Of a stretch of DNA of 6,460 bases, positions 1-5,922 are shown piece by piece. Position 1 is the stretch's first letter. Every line of letters starts with the position of its first letter. Origin of the DNA: Trueperaceae bacterium. Lineage in GTDB: Bacteria; Deinococcota; Deinococci; Deinococcales; Trueperaceae. The notes beneath the pieces are model-generated. The model saw only the letters and a list, made by a program, of their open reading frames with translations, had not been told where the DNA came from and made no database searches. The stretch is from positions 1 through 6,460 of the forward strand of contig JAGXHO010000183.1 in NCBI GenBank assembly GCA_024636105.1, read 5' to 3'. A program made the translations under genes and the position numbers.

Positions 1-2
1 AC

Positions 3-128
3 TCGAACATCGTCGCCGGCGTGACCTCATTCGGGATCAACGGCAATTGCGCCGGCACCGGCGGGGTGTTCCGGATGGATCGCGAGGCTCCGCTGACTTG
101 GGTCCAGGGCTTCCTCGACAACGAGTAG
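3..128 (+). CDS. Trypsin-like (S1 family) serine protease, C-terminal fragment
   Basis: Only the last 41 codons are in the window; the start and catalytic triad lie to the left. The visible tail has the layout of the end of the chymotrypsin fold. A strand reading IVAGVTSFG corresponds to the IVSWG strand of chymotrypsin that lines the substrate pocket. It is followed by a Cys in NGNC, which in the family pairs with the Cys before the catalytic GDSGGP. Next comes a GTGGVFR segment matching the usual PGVYxRV, and a closing amphipathic helix with TWVQGFL ending at a TAG stop. S1 proteases are normally secreted, but the signal peptide cannot be seen here. The gene is followed at once by a stem-loop terminator. 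The family call rests on a short stretch; specificity and activity cannot be judged. Confidence 0.72.
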   Translation, partial: SNIVAGVTSFGINGNCAGTGGVFRMDREAPLTWVQGFLDNE

Positions 129-130
129 AT

Positions 131-143
131 TAGAAGGCTTCTA
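131..143. repeat. 13-bp palindrome after the protease stop codon
   Basis: Bases 131-136 (TAGAAG) and 138-143 (CTTCTA) are perfect reverse complements around a single central G. They sit 2 bases after the protease stop, in an AT-rich patch that stands out from the GC-rich surroundings. TTAG (130-133) and CTAA (145-148) give a second, overlapping pairing. As RNA the one-base loop is too tight without opening some pairs, so a protein-binding site is as likely as a hairpin. No function is assigned. Confidence 0.4.
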
Positions 144-155
144 CCTAACGTAAGT

Positions 156-190
156 CGCCGCCCCGCGAGCACCCCGCTCGCGGGGCGGCG
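156..190 (+). terminator. Probable intrinsic terminator of the serine protease gene
   Basis: A perfect 15-bp inverted repeat, arms 156-170 and 176-190, encloses a 5-base loop (ACCCC). The stem is almost all G-C. It is followed by TTCGTCT rather than a clean T-run, so termination may be imperfect or helped by a factor; stems with weak U-tracts are common in high-GC bacteria. It lies 27 bases after the protease stop and 30 bases before the TAnnnT box of the next gene, so it separates the two transcripts. The stem is symmetric and could also act on minus-strand transcription. Confidence 0.75.
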
Positions 191-220
191 TTCGTCTGGT
201 GCGAGCGCCGTGGCGCGCGC

Positions 221-226
221 TACGCT
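221..226 (+). promoter_or_regulatory. -10 element (TACGCT) of a leaderless promoter for the methyltransferase
   Basis: TACGCT fits the TAnnnT -10 pattern. It is followed by 6 bases (CCCACC) and then the ATG at 233, so transcription would begin at or next to the start codon. No purine-rich Shine-Dalgarno sequence lies upstream of the ATG, which supports a leaderless message. No convincing -35 hexamer is visible. The same geometry recurs before cysE and, with 7 bases, before the HD-GYP gene. Confidence 0.6.
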
Positions 227-232
227 CCCACC

Positions 233-1021
233 ATGGACCCCGACCCGCTCGAGAGCCTGCCCGACCACGCCGCAGAGAACCGCCGCTACTGGAACGCCGA
301 CGCCGCCAACTGGGTCGCGTCCGGCGAGCGCAGCTGGGCTCAAGACGAACCCACCTGGGGCATCTGGGGGGTCCCCGAGCGAGCGCTCGGCATGCTCGAC
401 GGCCTCGAGGCCGGCATGCGCGCCATCGAGCTCGGTTGCGGCACCGGCTACGTCAGCGGTTGGATGGCGCGCCGCGGCGCCGCACGCACCGGCGTCGACG
501 TCAGTGAGGCCCAGCTCGCGACGGCGGGCCGCCTCGCCGCCGAGCACGGCGTCGACCTGACGCTCCACCACGGCAGCGCCGAGGCGACCCCGTACGCCGA
601 CGGGAGCTTCGACTTCGCGATCAGCGAGTACGGCGCCGCCATCTGGTGCGATCCCCACGTGTGGCTGCGCGAGGCGCACCGGCTGCTGGTTCCGGGCGGT
701 CGGCTCGCGTTCCTCGGCCACCACCCGTTCGCCACCGTCTGCAGCCCGTGGGACGGCTCTGCGTTGGGGGAGACGCTCGTGCGCCCGTACTTCGACCTGC
801 ACCGCACCGACTGGACGCAGGTGGCGGTCGAGCCGGGCGGGATCGAGTTCACGCTCTCGTTCGAGCGCTGGTTCGCGCTCTTCCGCGAGGTCGGCTTCGA
901 GGTGCTCGACGTGCGCGAGCCGCGGCCGAGCGCGGAGGACCGTGGCCAACGCTTCTTCGTGGACGCGGCCTGGGCTCGGAGGTGGCCGTCGGAGTTGGTC
1001 TGGAAGGTGCGGAAGGCGTGA
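233..1021 (+). CDS. Class I SAM-dependent methyltransferase
   Basis: The 262-residue product has a Rossmann-type methyltransferase core. Motif I is ELGCGTG at residues 66-72 (SAM binding). GVDVS at 87-91 carries the acidic residue expected to bind the ribose hydroxyls of SAM. The acidic strand [13 protein letters not shown] (127-139) is motif II/IV-like, and [10 protein letters not shown] (151-160) is the post-motif III strand. The N-terminal part (about 15-50) is rich in Trp and Tyr, and the tail has WARRWPSE. Together these resemble a group of uncharacterised methyltransferases that I associate mainly with actinobacteria, with an N-terminal NRRYW and a C-terminal WPSE signature. The acceptor substrate is unknown: soluble, no signal peptide, no transmembrane segment, no dedicated biosynthetic neighbour. 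The ATG at 233 is chosen because a TAnnnT box lies 6 bases upstream and the Rossmann core starts at a normal distance. It has its own promoter and is probably transcribed separately from cysE, 73 bases downstream. Confidence 0.88.
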   Translation: MDPDPLESLPDHAAENRRYWNADAANWVASGERSWAQDEPTWGIWGVPERALGMLDGLEAGMRAIELGCGTGYVSGWMARRGAARTGVDVSEAQLATAGRLAAEHGVDLTLHHGSAEATPYADGSFDFAISEYGAAIWCDPHVWLREAHRLLVPGGRLAFLGHHPFATVCSPWDGSALGETLVRPYFDLHRTDWTQVAVEPGGIEFTLSFERWFALFREVGFEVLDVREPRPSAEDRGQRFFVDAAWARRWPSELVWKVRKA

Positions 1022-1082
1022 CCGAGGCTCCCTAGCTTCGCGCCACGTCGGCCGAGCGGCAGCCCGCGCGGCGCACGCGCCG

Positions 1083-1088
1083 TACCCT
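1083..1088 (+). promoter_or_regulatory. -10 element (TACCCT) of a leaderless promoter for cysE-cysM
   Basis: TACCCT matches TAnnnT and is separated from the ATG at 1095 by 6 bases (CACGGC), exactly the spacing seen before the methyltransferase. There is no Shine-Dalgarno sequence, so a leaderless cysE-cysM message is inferred. This decides the cysE start in favour of 1095 over an in-frame ATG at 942 inside the methyltransferase gene. A second possible -10, TAGCTT at 1033-1038, could give a transcript with a roughly 50-base leader. No recognisable -35 box or cysteine riboregulator is seen in the 73-base gap. Confidence 0.6.
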
Positions 1089-1094
1089 CACGGC

Positions 1095-1970
1095 ATGGCC
1101 GACCCCGCCACGACCTACCCGGCCACCGCGCCCATCCAGGAAGCCGCTACGGCCTCGGCAACCGTCGTCGACGACGCGTTCCTCCGCGGTCGCCTCGCCG
1201 CCCACCGCGCCTGCCACGGCTGCCCCGCCCCCGGCGACGTCGCCGCCTGGCTCGACGACCTGCTCGGCCTCGCGTTCCCCGAGCTCGCCCGGCACCGCTT
1301 CACGACCCTGGACGCGCTGCGCGAGGAGGCCGAGGCCTTGCGCCGCCGGCTCGCCCAGCTGCTGGGTGAGTGCCCCGACGCGCCGGAGCGCGCTCCCTCG
1401 CTCGCGCGCGGCTTCCTCGCCGGCCTGCCCGACCTCCACGCCCGCCTCGACGAGGACGCGCAAGCGATCGTCGACGGCGACCCCGCCGCCCATGGCCGCG
1501 CCGAGGTGGTCCGCACGTACCCCGGCTTCTACGCGATCGCAGCACACCGGGTCGCGCACGCGCTCCTCGCCCAGGGGGCCCGCACGCTCGCGAGGATGAT
1601 CGCCGCCCACGCCCACCGCAGCACCGGCATCGACATCCACCCCGCCGCGCGCATCGGTTGCCGCTTCTGCATCGACCACGGCACCGGCGTCGTCATCGGC
1701 GAGACAGCCGTTCTCGGCGACGACGTCAAGCTCTACCAAGGCGTCACCCTCGGTGGCCACAGCGTCCGCAAGGAGGACGCCGCGCGCAAGCGCCACCCCA
1801 CGCTGGGGAACCGCGTGGTCGTGTACGCCGGCGCCACGATCCTCGGCGGCGACACCGTGGTCGGCGACGACAGCGTCATCGGCGGCAACGTCTGGCTCAC
1901 GCGCTCGGTGCCCGCCGGCACCAAGCTCACGTACCGACCGCCCGCGGACGAGGTGGAGCGGCGCGCGTGA
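1095..1970 (+). CDS. cysE: Serine O-acetyltransferase (CysE)
   Basis: Transfers acetyl from acetyl-CoA to L-serine, giving O-acetylserine, the first step of cysteine synthesis in the cytoplasm. The 291-residue product has an all-helical N-terminal region (about 25-165) and a C-terminal left-handed beta-helix of hexapeptide repeats (about 178-275). Residues matching the H. influenzae/E. coli enzyme are present: catalytic Asp180 and His195 (15 apart, as in D143/H158), Asp194 next to the His, and the Arg233-His234 pair before a Pro. GVVIGET (198-204) and YQGVTLGG (214-221) are typical. The long form with [11 protein letters not shown] and GGNVWLT near the C-terminus is a known subgroup of about 300 residues. 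Odd: Cys189 and Cys192 form a CxxC just before Asp194-His195, where relatives usually have Arg/Lys and Phe/Met; another CxxC is at 40-43. The gene overlaps cysM by 4 bases, so the two are surely co-transcribed. Feedback inhibition by cysteine is known in the family, but sensitivity cannot be read from the sequence. Confidence 0.93.
   Translation: MADPATTYPATAPIQEAATASATVVDDAFLRGRLAAHRACHGCPAPGDVAAWLDDLLGLAFPELARHRFTTLDALREEAEALRRRLAQLLGECPDAPERAPSLARGFLAGLPDLHARLDEDAQAIVDGDPAAHGRAEVVRTYPGFYAIAAHRVAHALLAQGARTLARMIAAHAHRSTGIDIHPAARIGCRFCIDHGTGVVIGETAVLGDDVKLYQGVTLGGHSVRKEDAARKRHPTLGNRVVVYAGATILGGDTVVGDDSVIGGNVWLTRSVPAGTKLTYRPPADEVERRA
1950..1958 (+). promoter_or_regulatory. Ribosome binding site for cysM inside the end of cysE
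   Basis: GAGGTGGAG lies 8 bases upstream of the GTG start at 1967 and is close to the anti-Shine-Dalgarno complement. It supports the GTG as the cysM start even though an open frame continues upstream through cysE. Being internal to an operon, cysM cannot be leaderless, so the presence of this site here and its absence before cysE is coherent. Confidence 0.55.
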
Positions 1971-2845
1971 GCGTCCTCGATCTGATCGGCCGCACGCCGC
2001 TCGTCGAGCTACCCGCGTTCGCGCCGCGCCCCGAGGTGCGGCTGTTCGCGAAGCTCGAGGGGCAGAACCCCGGCGGCAGCGTCAAGGACCGGGCCGCGCT
2101 GGGCATGCTGCGCGGGGCGCTCGAGCGTGGTGAAGTGCGCGCCGGCGACCGGGTCGTCGAGGCCACGAGCGGCAACACGGGGATCGCGCTCGCCATGATC
2201 GCGCCGCAGCTCGGGCTGCACCTGACGCTGCTGATGCCCGACGACGCCACCGAGGAGCGGGTGCGCACGATGCGCGCGTACGGCGCCACCGTGGATCTGA
2301 CGCCCGCGGCGCGCACGATCGAGTACGCGCGCGAGCTCGCCGACCGCATGGTGGCGGAGGAGGGGTACGCGACGCTGAACCAGTTCGCCAACCCCGACAA
2401 CTGGCGCGCCCACGAACGCACGACCGGCCCCGAGATCTGGGATGCCACCGAGGGGCGCGTGACCCACTTCGTCTCGGCGATGGGCACCACCGGCACCATC
2501 ATGGGCGTCTCGCGGGCGCTCAAAGCTCGCAAGCCGGACGTGGCGATCGTGGGCACGCAACCGACCGAGGGCTCGAGCATCCCCGGCATCCGGCGGTGGT
2601 CGCCGGCGTTCGTTCCCGCGATCTTCGAGCGGTCGCGCGTCGACCGCGTGGTCGACGTGTCGTCGGACGCCGCACGCGACGGCGCCCGACGGCTCGCGCG
2701 CGAGGCGGGCGTCTTCGCGGGCATGAGCAGCGGCGGGGCGCTGGCGGCGGCGCTCGAGGTCGCGCGCGATCTCGACGAGGGAACGATCGTCTTCATCGCC
2801 TGCGACCGCGGCGACCGCTACCTCTCGAGCGACCTGTTCGCCTGA
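1967..2845 (+). CDS. cysM: O-acetylserine sulfhydrylase B / cysteine synthase (CysM)
   Basis: PLP enzyme that replaces the acetoxy group of O-acetylserine with a sulfur donor to make cysteine, or S-sulfocysteine from thiosulfate in the B isozyme. The 292-residue product is near the 303 of E. coli CysM and co-linear with it. The PLP lysine is Lys40 in GSVKDR, the substrate loop is TSGNTG (67-72), the phosphate loop is GTTGT (173-177), and the closing motif SSGG is at 254-257. B-type hallmarks are [10 protein letters not shown] (140-149), TTGPEIW (152-158), [11 protein letters not shown] (201-211) and the C-terminal CDRGDRYLS (279-287). The Arg-Arg-Trp loop at 209-211 corresponds to the loop linked in the enteric enzyme to accepting bulky donors such as thiosulfate. 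The GTG start overlaps the cysE stop (GTGA), implying translational coupling. The mycobacterial O-phosphoserine-dependent CysM is less likely, since cysE sits directly upstream. It is soluble and cytoplasmic; no defects are seen. Confidence 0.94.
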   Translation: MSVLDLIGRTPLVELPAFAPRPEVRLFAKLEGQNPGGSVKDRAALGMLRGALERGEVRAGDRVVEATSGNTGIALAMIAPQLGLHLTLLMPDDATEERVRTMRAYGATVDLTPAARTIEYARELADRMVAEEGYATLNQFANPDNWRAHERTTGPEIWDATEGRVTHFVSAMGTTGTIMGVSRALKARKPDVAIVGTQPTEGSSIPGIRRWSPAFVPAIFERSRVDRVVDVSSDAARDGARRLAREAGVFAGMSSGGALAAALEVARDLDEGTIVFIACDRGDRYLSSDLFA

Positions 2846-2852
2846 GCGCCGG

Positions 2853-5738
2853 TCAAGCGCGTTCGTCCTCCTCCAGCAGCTCCACCATCGCCGCCGTGAG
2901 CTCCGGATCGAACTGGGTGCCGGCGTTGGCCGCCAGCTCGGCGCGCGCGGCGGCCGGGCTCCACGCCTCCTTGTAGGGTCGTTCCGACACCAACGCGTCG
3001 TACACGTCGGCCAGGGCGAACAGCCGCGCCAGCTTCGGGATGGCCTCGCCGGCGAGGCCGTTGGGATACCCGCGTCCGTCCCAACGCTCGTGGTGCGAAC
3101 GCACGACCCTGCGCGAAGCCTCGGGCAGGAAGGTGAGGTCGCGGCTCATCTCGTGCCCGATCACGGCGTGGCGCTTGACCTCGGCGTACCCCTCGGCATC
3201 GAGGGGACCTGGCTTGAGCAGGACCGCGTCCGCGATGGCGATCTTCCCGAGGTCGTGCAGGTAGGCGCCCCACGCGAGTGCCTCGAGGTCGTCCTCGCCG
3301 AGCCCGACCCGCTGGCCGAGGCGGCGGGCGAGCGCCACCACCCGGTCGGTGTGGCCGCGCGTCTCGTAGTCGCGGAACTCGAGCGCGAGCCCGAGCGCGC
3401 GAAAGGCCTCCTCGCGGGTCGCTTCGATCTGGTGCTGGGCGGCGGCCCGTTCCAGCGCTCGCTCGAGCCGACGCACGAAGGCCTTGGCGACGGTGACCTG
3501 GTCGGCGCGCAGGGTGGCCGGACGCCCGACGGCTTGGAGCGCGATCGCCTGGTCGACGCGGTTGCCCGTGCGCACCGGGAGCCCCAACACCATCTGAACG
3601 TCGGCGTACGCCGGGTGGCTCGCCGCGTGCGGCCATGCTTGGTACCGCTCGACGTACACCGCTTCGCCCGTGATCGCCGCTTGCCCGACCGCGCCCTCCC
3701 CGATCGCCACGTCGGCCGGAACCGAAAACGACGGGTCGAGGAACACGCCCCAACGGCGGACCGGCACGAAGCGATCGCCCTGCCGCCGGAAGTGGATGGC
3801 TGCGTCGAGGCCGAAGGTCTGCATCAGGCTGTGGACGCCGTGATCGATCAGTTGGTCGGCGTCGTCGAGTTCCTCGATGCGGCCGCTGAACTCGGCGAGG
3901 TCGGCGTACGCCTCGGCCGCGCGCCGCAGGCGATCGAGGGTGGTGGCGTTCTCGATCGCGATCGCCACCTGCCCCGCCGCGACCCCTAGGAAGCGCATCC
4001 AGGCGTCGTCGGGCTCGAACCCGGCGTGCAGCACGACCTCGAGGACCCCCACGAGCGCCCCTTTGCTGGTGAGCGGCCAGGCGCGCCACGCGCGTCCTCC
4101 TTCAACCCCTTCGCCGAGTCGGCGGGTGCGTGCGGCCTCGCGGGCGCCGACCGACGGCGCCTCGTCGTCGCGTGGTGCGTACGCCGTTGCGACCGTCGTC
4201 AAGCGTGGCTCCGCCGCACCGGGCGCGCCGTTCACGGCCACGTGGACGAGGGTTTGCGCGATACCCCGGCGCGCCGCGATGGCGGTCGCCACCCGGCGCA
4301 GCGTCGAGCGGCGCTCGTCGCCCGCGGTGATCGCCGCGTCGATCGCTTCGCGCGTGCCTGCCTCCGAGAGCCGTTCCTGCAGGTCGTCGTTCAACCGCTG
4401 GAGCTCGACGAGCTGGGATCGGAGGGTCGTCACGTCGCGCAACGCGATGAGCACGCGCACGCGCTCGGCGTCTTGCTCGAGGCGCGACAGGACGACCTCG
4501 AGCCAGATGCGCGCACCGTCGGGTCGGCGCAGCGGCACCTGGAAGCGCGCCGGCGCCTCGGTGCGGATGGCTTCGCGCAGCGCTCGGAAGCCGCGCGCGA
4601 GCGTCGCCGGACCGAGGCCGCTGAACGGGTCCCAGTGGGCGAGGTCGGCGCGGTCGATGCCGAGCAAGCGCGCGAGCGCCGGGTTCGCGACCTGGAACAC
4701 GAGCCTCCGCGTGCGGCGCGGGACGTCGACGACGGCGATGGCGTCGCTCGATGCGTCGACCGCCCGCGCCAGCAGGTCGGCGCGGGCGTCGCGCTCCGCG
4801 CGCAGGAACAGCGCGCCGACGCTGCGGGCGTACAACCGCAACAGCTCGGGAGCGTCGCTGCCGAACGGTACGTCGTCGGCGCGCCGCTCGACGCTGATCG
4901 CGGCCAGAAGCGCGCCGTCAGCCTCGATCGGCGCCACCAGCGCCTGGACGGGGCCGGCCGCGGCCGATACCTCGGCGATCGTGCGGCTGAGCGCGTCGTC
5001 GTCGCGGTGCGCGTTCGCCGCGGCGACGTCCTCGACGAGGAAGGGCGCGTCGTCGCTCCAGGCGCGGCCGAAGAGCACGATGTCCGGAGGGAGCTCGAGC
5101 GCCTTGAGGCGCTCGGCGTCGTACCCGCGCACGGCGGCGTACCGGAAGGTGCCGTGGTCCGTGCGCACCAGGATGCTGCCCAAACGCGCCCCCGGTACCG
5201 TGCGCAGGACCGCGTCGAGCACGAGGTCGGCCACTTCGGTCCGGTCGACGCCGGTCAGGACGCGCCCGAACGTCTCGAGGAGCGCCTGGCGCACGCCGCC
5301 GCGGCGGTCGAGCTCCTCGCGCATGCGCGCGTTCGCGCGTTCGGCATGCCGGCGCCGGAGCGAGCCGGCCATCAGGTCCGCGACGGAGTCGAGCAGGCGC
5401 TCTTCCTCGACGAGCACGGCCATCGGCGGGTCGTCGCCGACGGCGAGCCCCATCCTCAAGACGCCGGTGGAGGAGACGGTCCGTTCGCGCACCGGGCCGG
5501 CTGCGCTGCGCAAGCCGACGGCGTGCCTGCCGAGTTCGGGATCGTCGAGCACTGCCCAGGCGGTCGTAGCGGCCGGGTCGACGAACGCGGCGGGGAGTCG
5601 AGAGACGACGTCCTCGAGCACCGCTTCGACGGGCGCGTCGTCGTTCAGGACGGCGTGCACGACGCCGTGGAGTAGGTCCAACTCCTTGACGCGCTCGGCG
5701 AGGCGGGCGACCACCGAATCGGCTGCGGTCGCGGCCAT
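2853..5738 (-). CDS. Multi-sensor (GAF/PAS) HD-GYP cyclic di-GMP phosphodiesterase
   Basis: The 961-residue protein probably senses signals and degrades cyclic di-GMP. In order: a cryptic N-terminal domain (about 15-130) opening VKELDLLHG; a GAF domain (about 150-315); a PAS domain (about 320-440) with VANPALARLLG; a short coiled coil (about 436-460); a weaker GAF (about 466-600); a third GAF (about 610-765) with GEGAVGQAAITGEAVYV; and HD-GYP (about 775-955). The HD-GYP domain looks intact: HTDRV with His796, HDLGK (828-832), His857 and His862-Glu863, HHERWDGRGYPNGL (882-895), and ADVYDAL (910-916). No transmembrane segment or signal peptide is visible, so it is likely cytosolic. There is no GGDEF or EAL domain. 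The ATG at 5738 is preferred to one 31 codons upstream: a TAnnnT box sits 7 bases before it, and the extra stretch is a nonconserved Arg-rich leader. The gene is convergent with cysM and divergent from the cupin gene; neither suggests its signal. The ligands of the GAF and PAS domains are unknown. Confidence 0.9.
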   Translation of the reverse strand: MAATAADSVVARLAERVKELDLLHGVVHAVLNDDAPVEAVLEDVVSRLPAAFVDPAATTAWAVLDDPELGRHAVGLRSAAGPVRERTVSSTGVLRMGLAVGDDPPMAVLVEEERLLDSVADLMAGSLRRRHAERANARMREELDRRGGVRQALLETFGRVLTGVDRTEVADLVLDAVLRTVPGARLGSILVRTDHGTFRYAAVRGYDAERLKALELPPDIVLFGRAWSDDAPFLVEDVAAANAHRDDDALSRTIAEVSAAAGPVQALVAPIEADGALLAAISVERRADDVPFGSDAPELLRLYARSVGALFLRAERDARADLLARAVDASSDAIAVVDVPRRTRRLVFQVANPALARLLGIDRADLAHWDPFSGLGPATLARGFRALREAIRTEAPARFQVPLRRPDGARIWLEVVLSRLEQDAERVRVLIALRDVTTLRSQLVELQRLNDDLQERLSEAGTREAIDAAITAGDERRSTLRRVATAIAARRGIAQTLVHVAVNGAPGAAEPRLTTVATAYAPRDDEAPSVGAREAARTRRLGEGVEGGRAWRAWPLTSKGALVGVLEVVLHAGFEPDDAWMRFLGVAAGQVAIAIENATTLDRLRRAAEAYADLAEFSGRIEELDDADQLIDHGVHSLMQTFGLDAAIHFRRQGDRFVPVRRWGVFLDPSFSVPADVAIGEGAVGQAAITGEAVYVERYQAWPHAASHPAYADVQMVLGLPVRTGNRVDQAIALQAVGRPATLRADQVTVAKAFVRRLERALERAAAQHQIEATREEAFRALGLALEFRDYETRGHTDRVVALARRLGQRVGLGEDDLEALAWGAYLHDLGKIAIADAVLLKPGPLDAEGYAEVKRHAVIGHEMSRDLTFLPEASRRVVRSHHERWDGRGYPNGLAGEAIPKLARLFALADVYDALVSERPYKEAWSPAAARAELAANAGTQFDPELTAAMVELLEEDERA

Positions 5739-5745
5739 GGCTTCG

Positions 5746-5751
5746 AAGCTA
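5746..5751 (-). promoter_or_regulatory. -10 element (TAGCTT, minus strand) of a leaderless promoter for the HD-GYP gene
   Basis: Read on the minus strand, TAGCTT is followed by 7 bases (CGAAGCC) and the ATG at 5738. No Shine-Dalgarno sequence precedes that ATG. The geometry matches the methyltransferase and cysE promoters to within one base and is the main reason for choosing this start. No clear -35 box is seen. Confidence 0.55.
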
Positions 5752-5794
5752 GCACGCGCCTCGCGCGCCGTTCGGTGCGGTTGTGGTGGCGTAC

Positions 5795-5830
5795 GGCGTG
5801 CCCACGCCATGCAGCGACGTGCCCGCTGCA
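5795..5830. repeat. Two adjacent inverted repeats in the divergent intergenic region
   Basis: The first is GGCGTG-CC-CACGCC (5795-5808). The second has 7-bp arms, TGCAGCG (5810-5816) and CGCTGCA (5824-5830), around a 7-base spacer. CGTGCCC occurs in each, at 5797-5803 and 5818-5824, a spacing of 21 bp or about two helical turns. They lie between the HD-GYP promoter and the cupin gene, roughly 45-80 bases upstream of the HD-GYP -10 and 25 or more bases upstream of a candidate cupin -10. The position would suit regulator binding for either gene, but GC-rich DNA yields short inverted repeats by chance. Confidence 0.45.
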
Positions 5831-5854
5831 CGCCGAGTACCGAGGGCGCGGCGG

Positions 5855-5860
5855 TACCCT
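5855..5860 (+). promoter_or_regulatory. Candidate -10 element (TACCCT) for the cupin gene
   Basis: TACCCT is the same hexamer as the cysE -10. Start of transcription near 5867 would leave a leader of about 55 bases that includes the ribosome binding site at 5912-5917. A TACCGT at 5906-5911 is closer to the gene, but using it would start the RNA downstream of the ribosome binding site. No matching -35 is seen for either, so the assignment is tentative. Confidence 0.3.
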
Positions 5861-5911
5861 ACGTGGAACAGGGTTGGCGCGCGATCTTGGCCGGGGGGTT
5901 GCCGCTACCGT

Positions 5912-5917
5912 GAGGAG
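5912..5917 (+). promoter_or_regulatory. Shine-Dalgarno site of the cupin gene
   Basis: GAGGAG lies 5 bases upstream of the ATG at 5923 and fixes the cupin start. It is the clearest ribosome binding site in the window and contrasts with the leaderless starts of the methyltransferase, cysE and HD-GYP genes. Confidence 0.75.
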
Positions 5918-5922
5918 CGTCC

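Noticed and set aside
942..1094. A 51-codon N-terminal extension of CysE from the ATG at 942
   Set aside because: It would overlap the methyltransferase end and encode an Arg-rich stretch unlike known CysE N-termini. The ATG at 1095 has a correctly spaced TAnnnT box.
1022..1094. Possible cysteine- or SAM-responsive riboswitch upstream of cysE
   Set aside because: The gap is only 73 bases, the likely transcription start is at the ATG, and no paired helices of known riboswitch type are visible.
1370..1966. A long upstream extension of CysM in its open frame through cysE
   Set aside because: The translated extension is Arg/Pro-rich noise. Homology to CysM begins at the GTG at 1967, which has a Shine-Dalgarno sequence.
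1927..2796. A 289-codon minus-strand frame opposite cysM
   Set aside because: Ser/Arg/Ala-rich antisense shadow; the plus strand is unmistakably CysM.
2818..4089. A 423-codon minus-strand frame inside the HD-GYP gene
   Set aside because: It is an Arg/Gly/Pro-rich shifted-frame reading of the conserved GAF and HD-GYP coding sequence, with no motif of its own.
5739..5831. A 31-residue N-terminal extension of the HD-GYP protein from the ATG at 5831
   Set aside because: The extension is Arg-rich and low complexity, runs through the inverted repeats, and has no ribosome site. The ATG at 5738 has a leaderless-type -10 box.
3877..5913. A 678-codon open frame on the plus strand, and a 549-codon one at 4026-5675, opposite the HD-GYP gene
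   Set aside because: Both are low-complexity Arg/Ser/Ala-rich translations caused by high GC content, with no recognisable domain. The minus strand encodes a well-formed multi-domain protein over the same bases.
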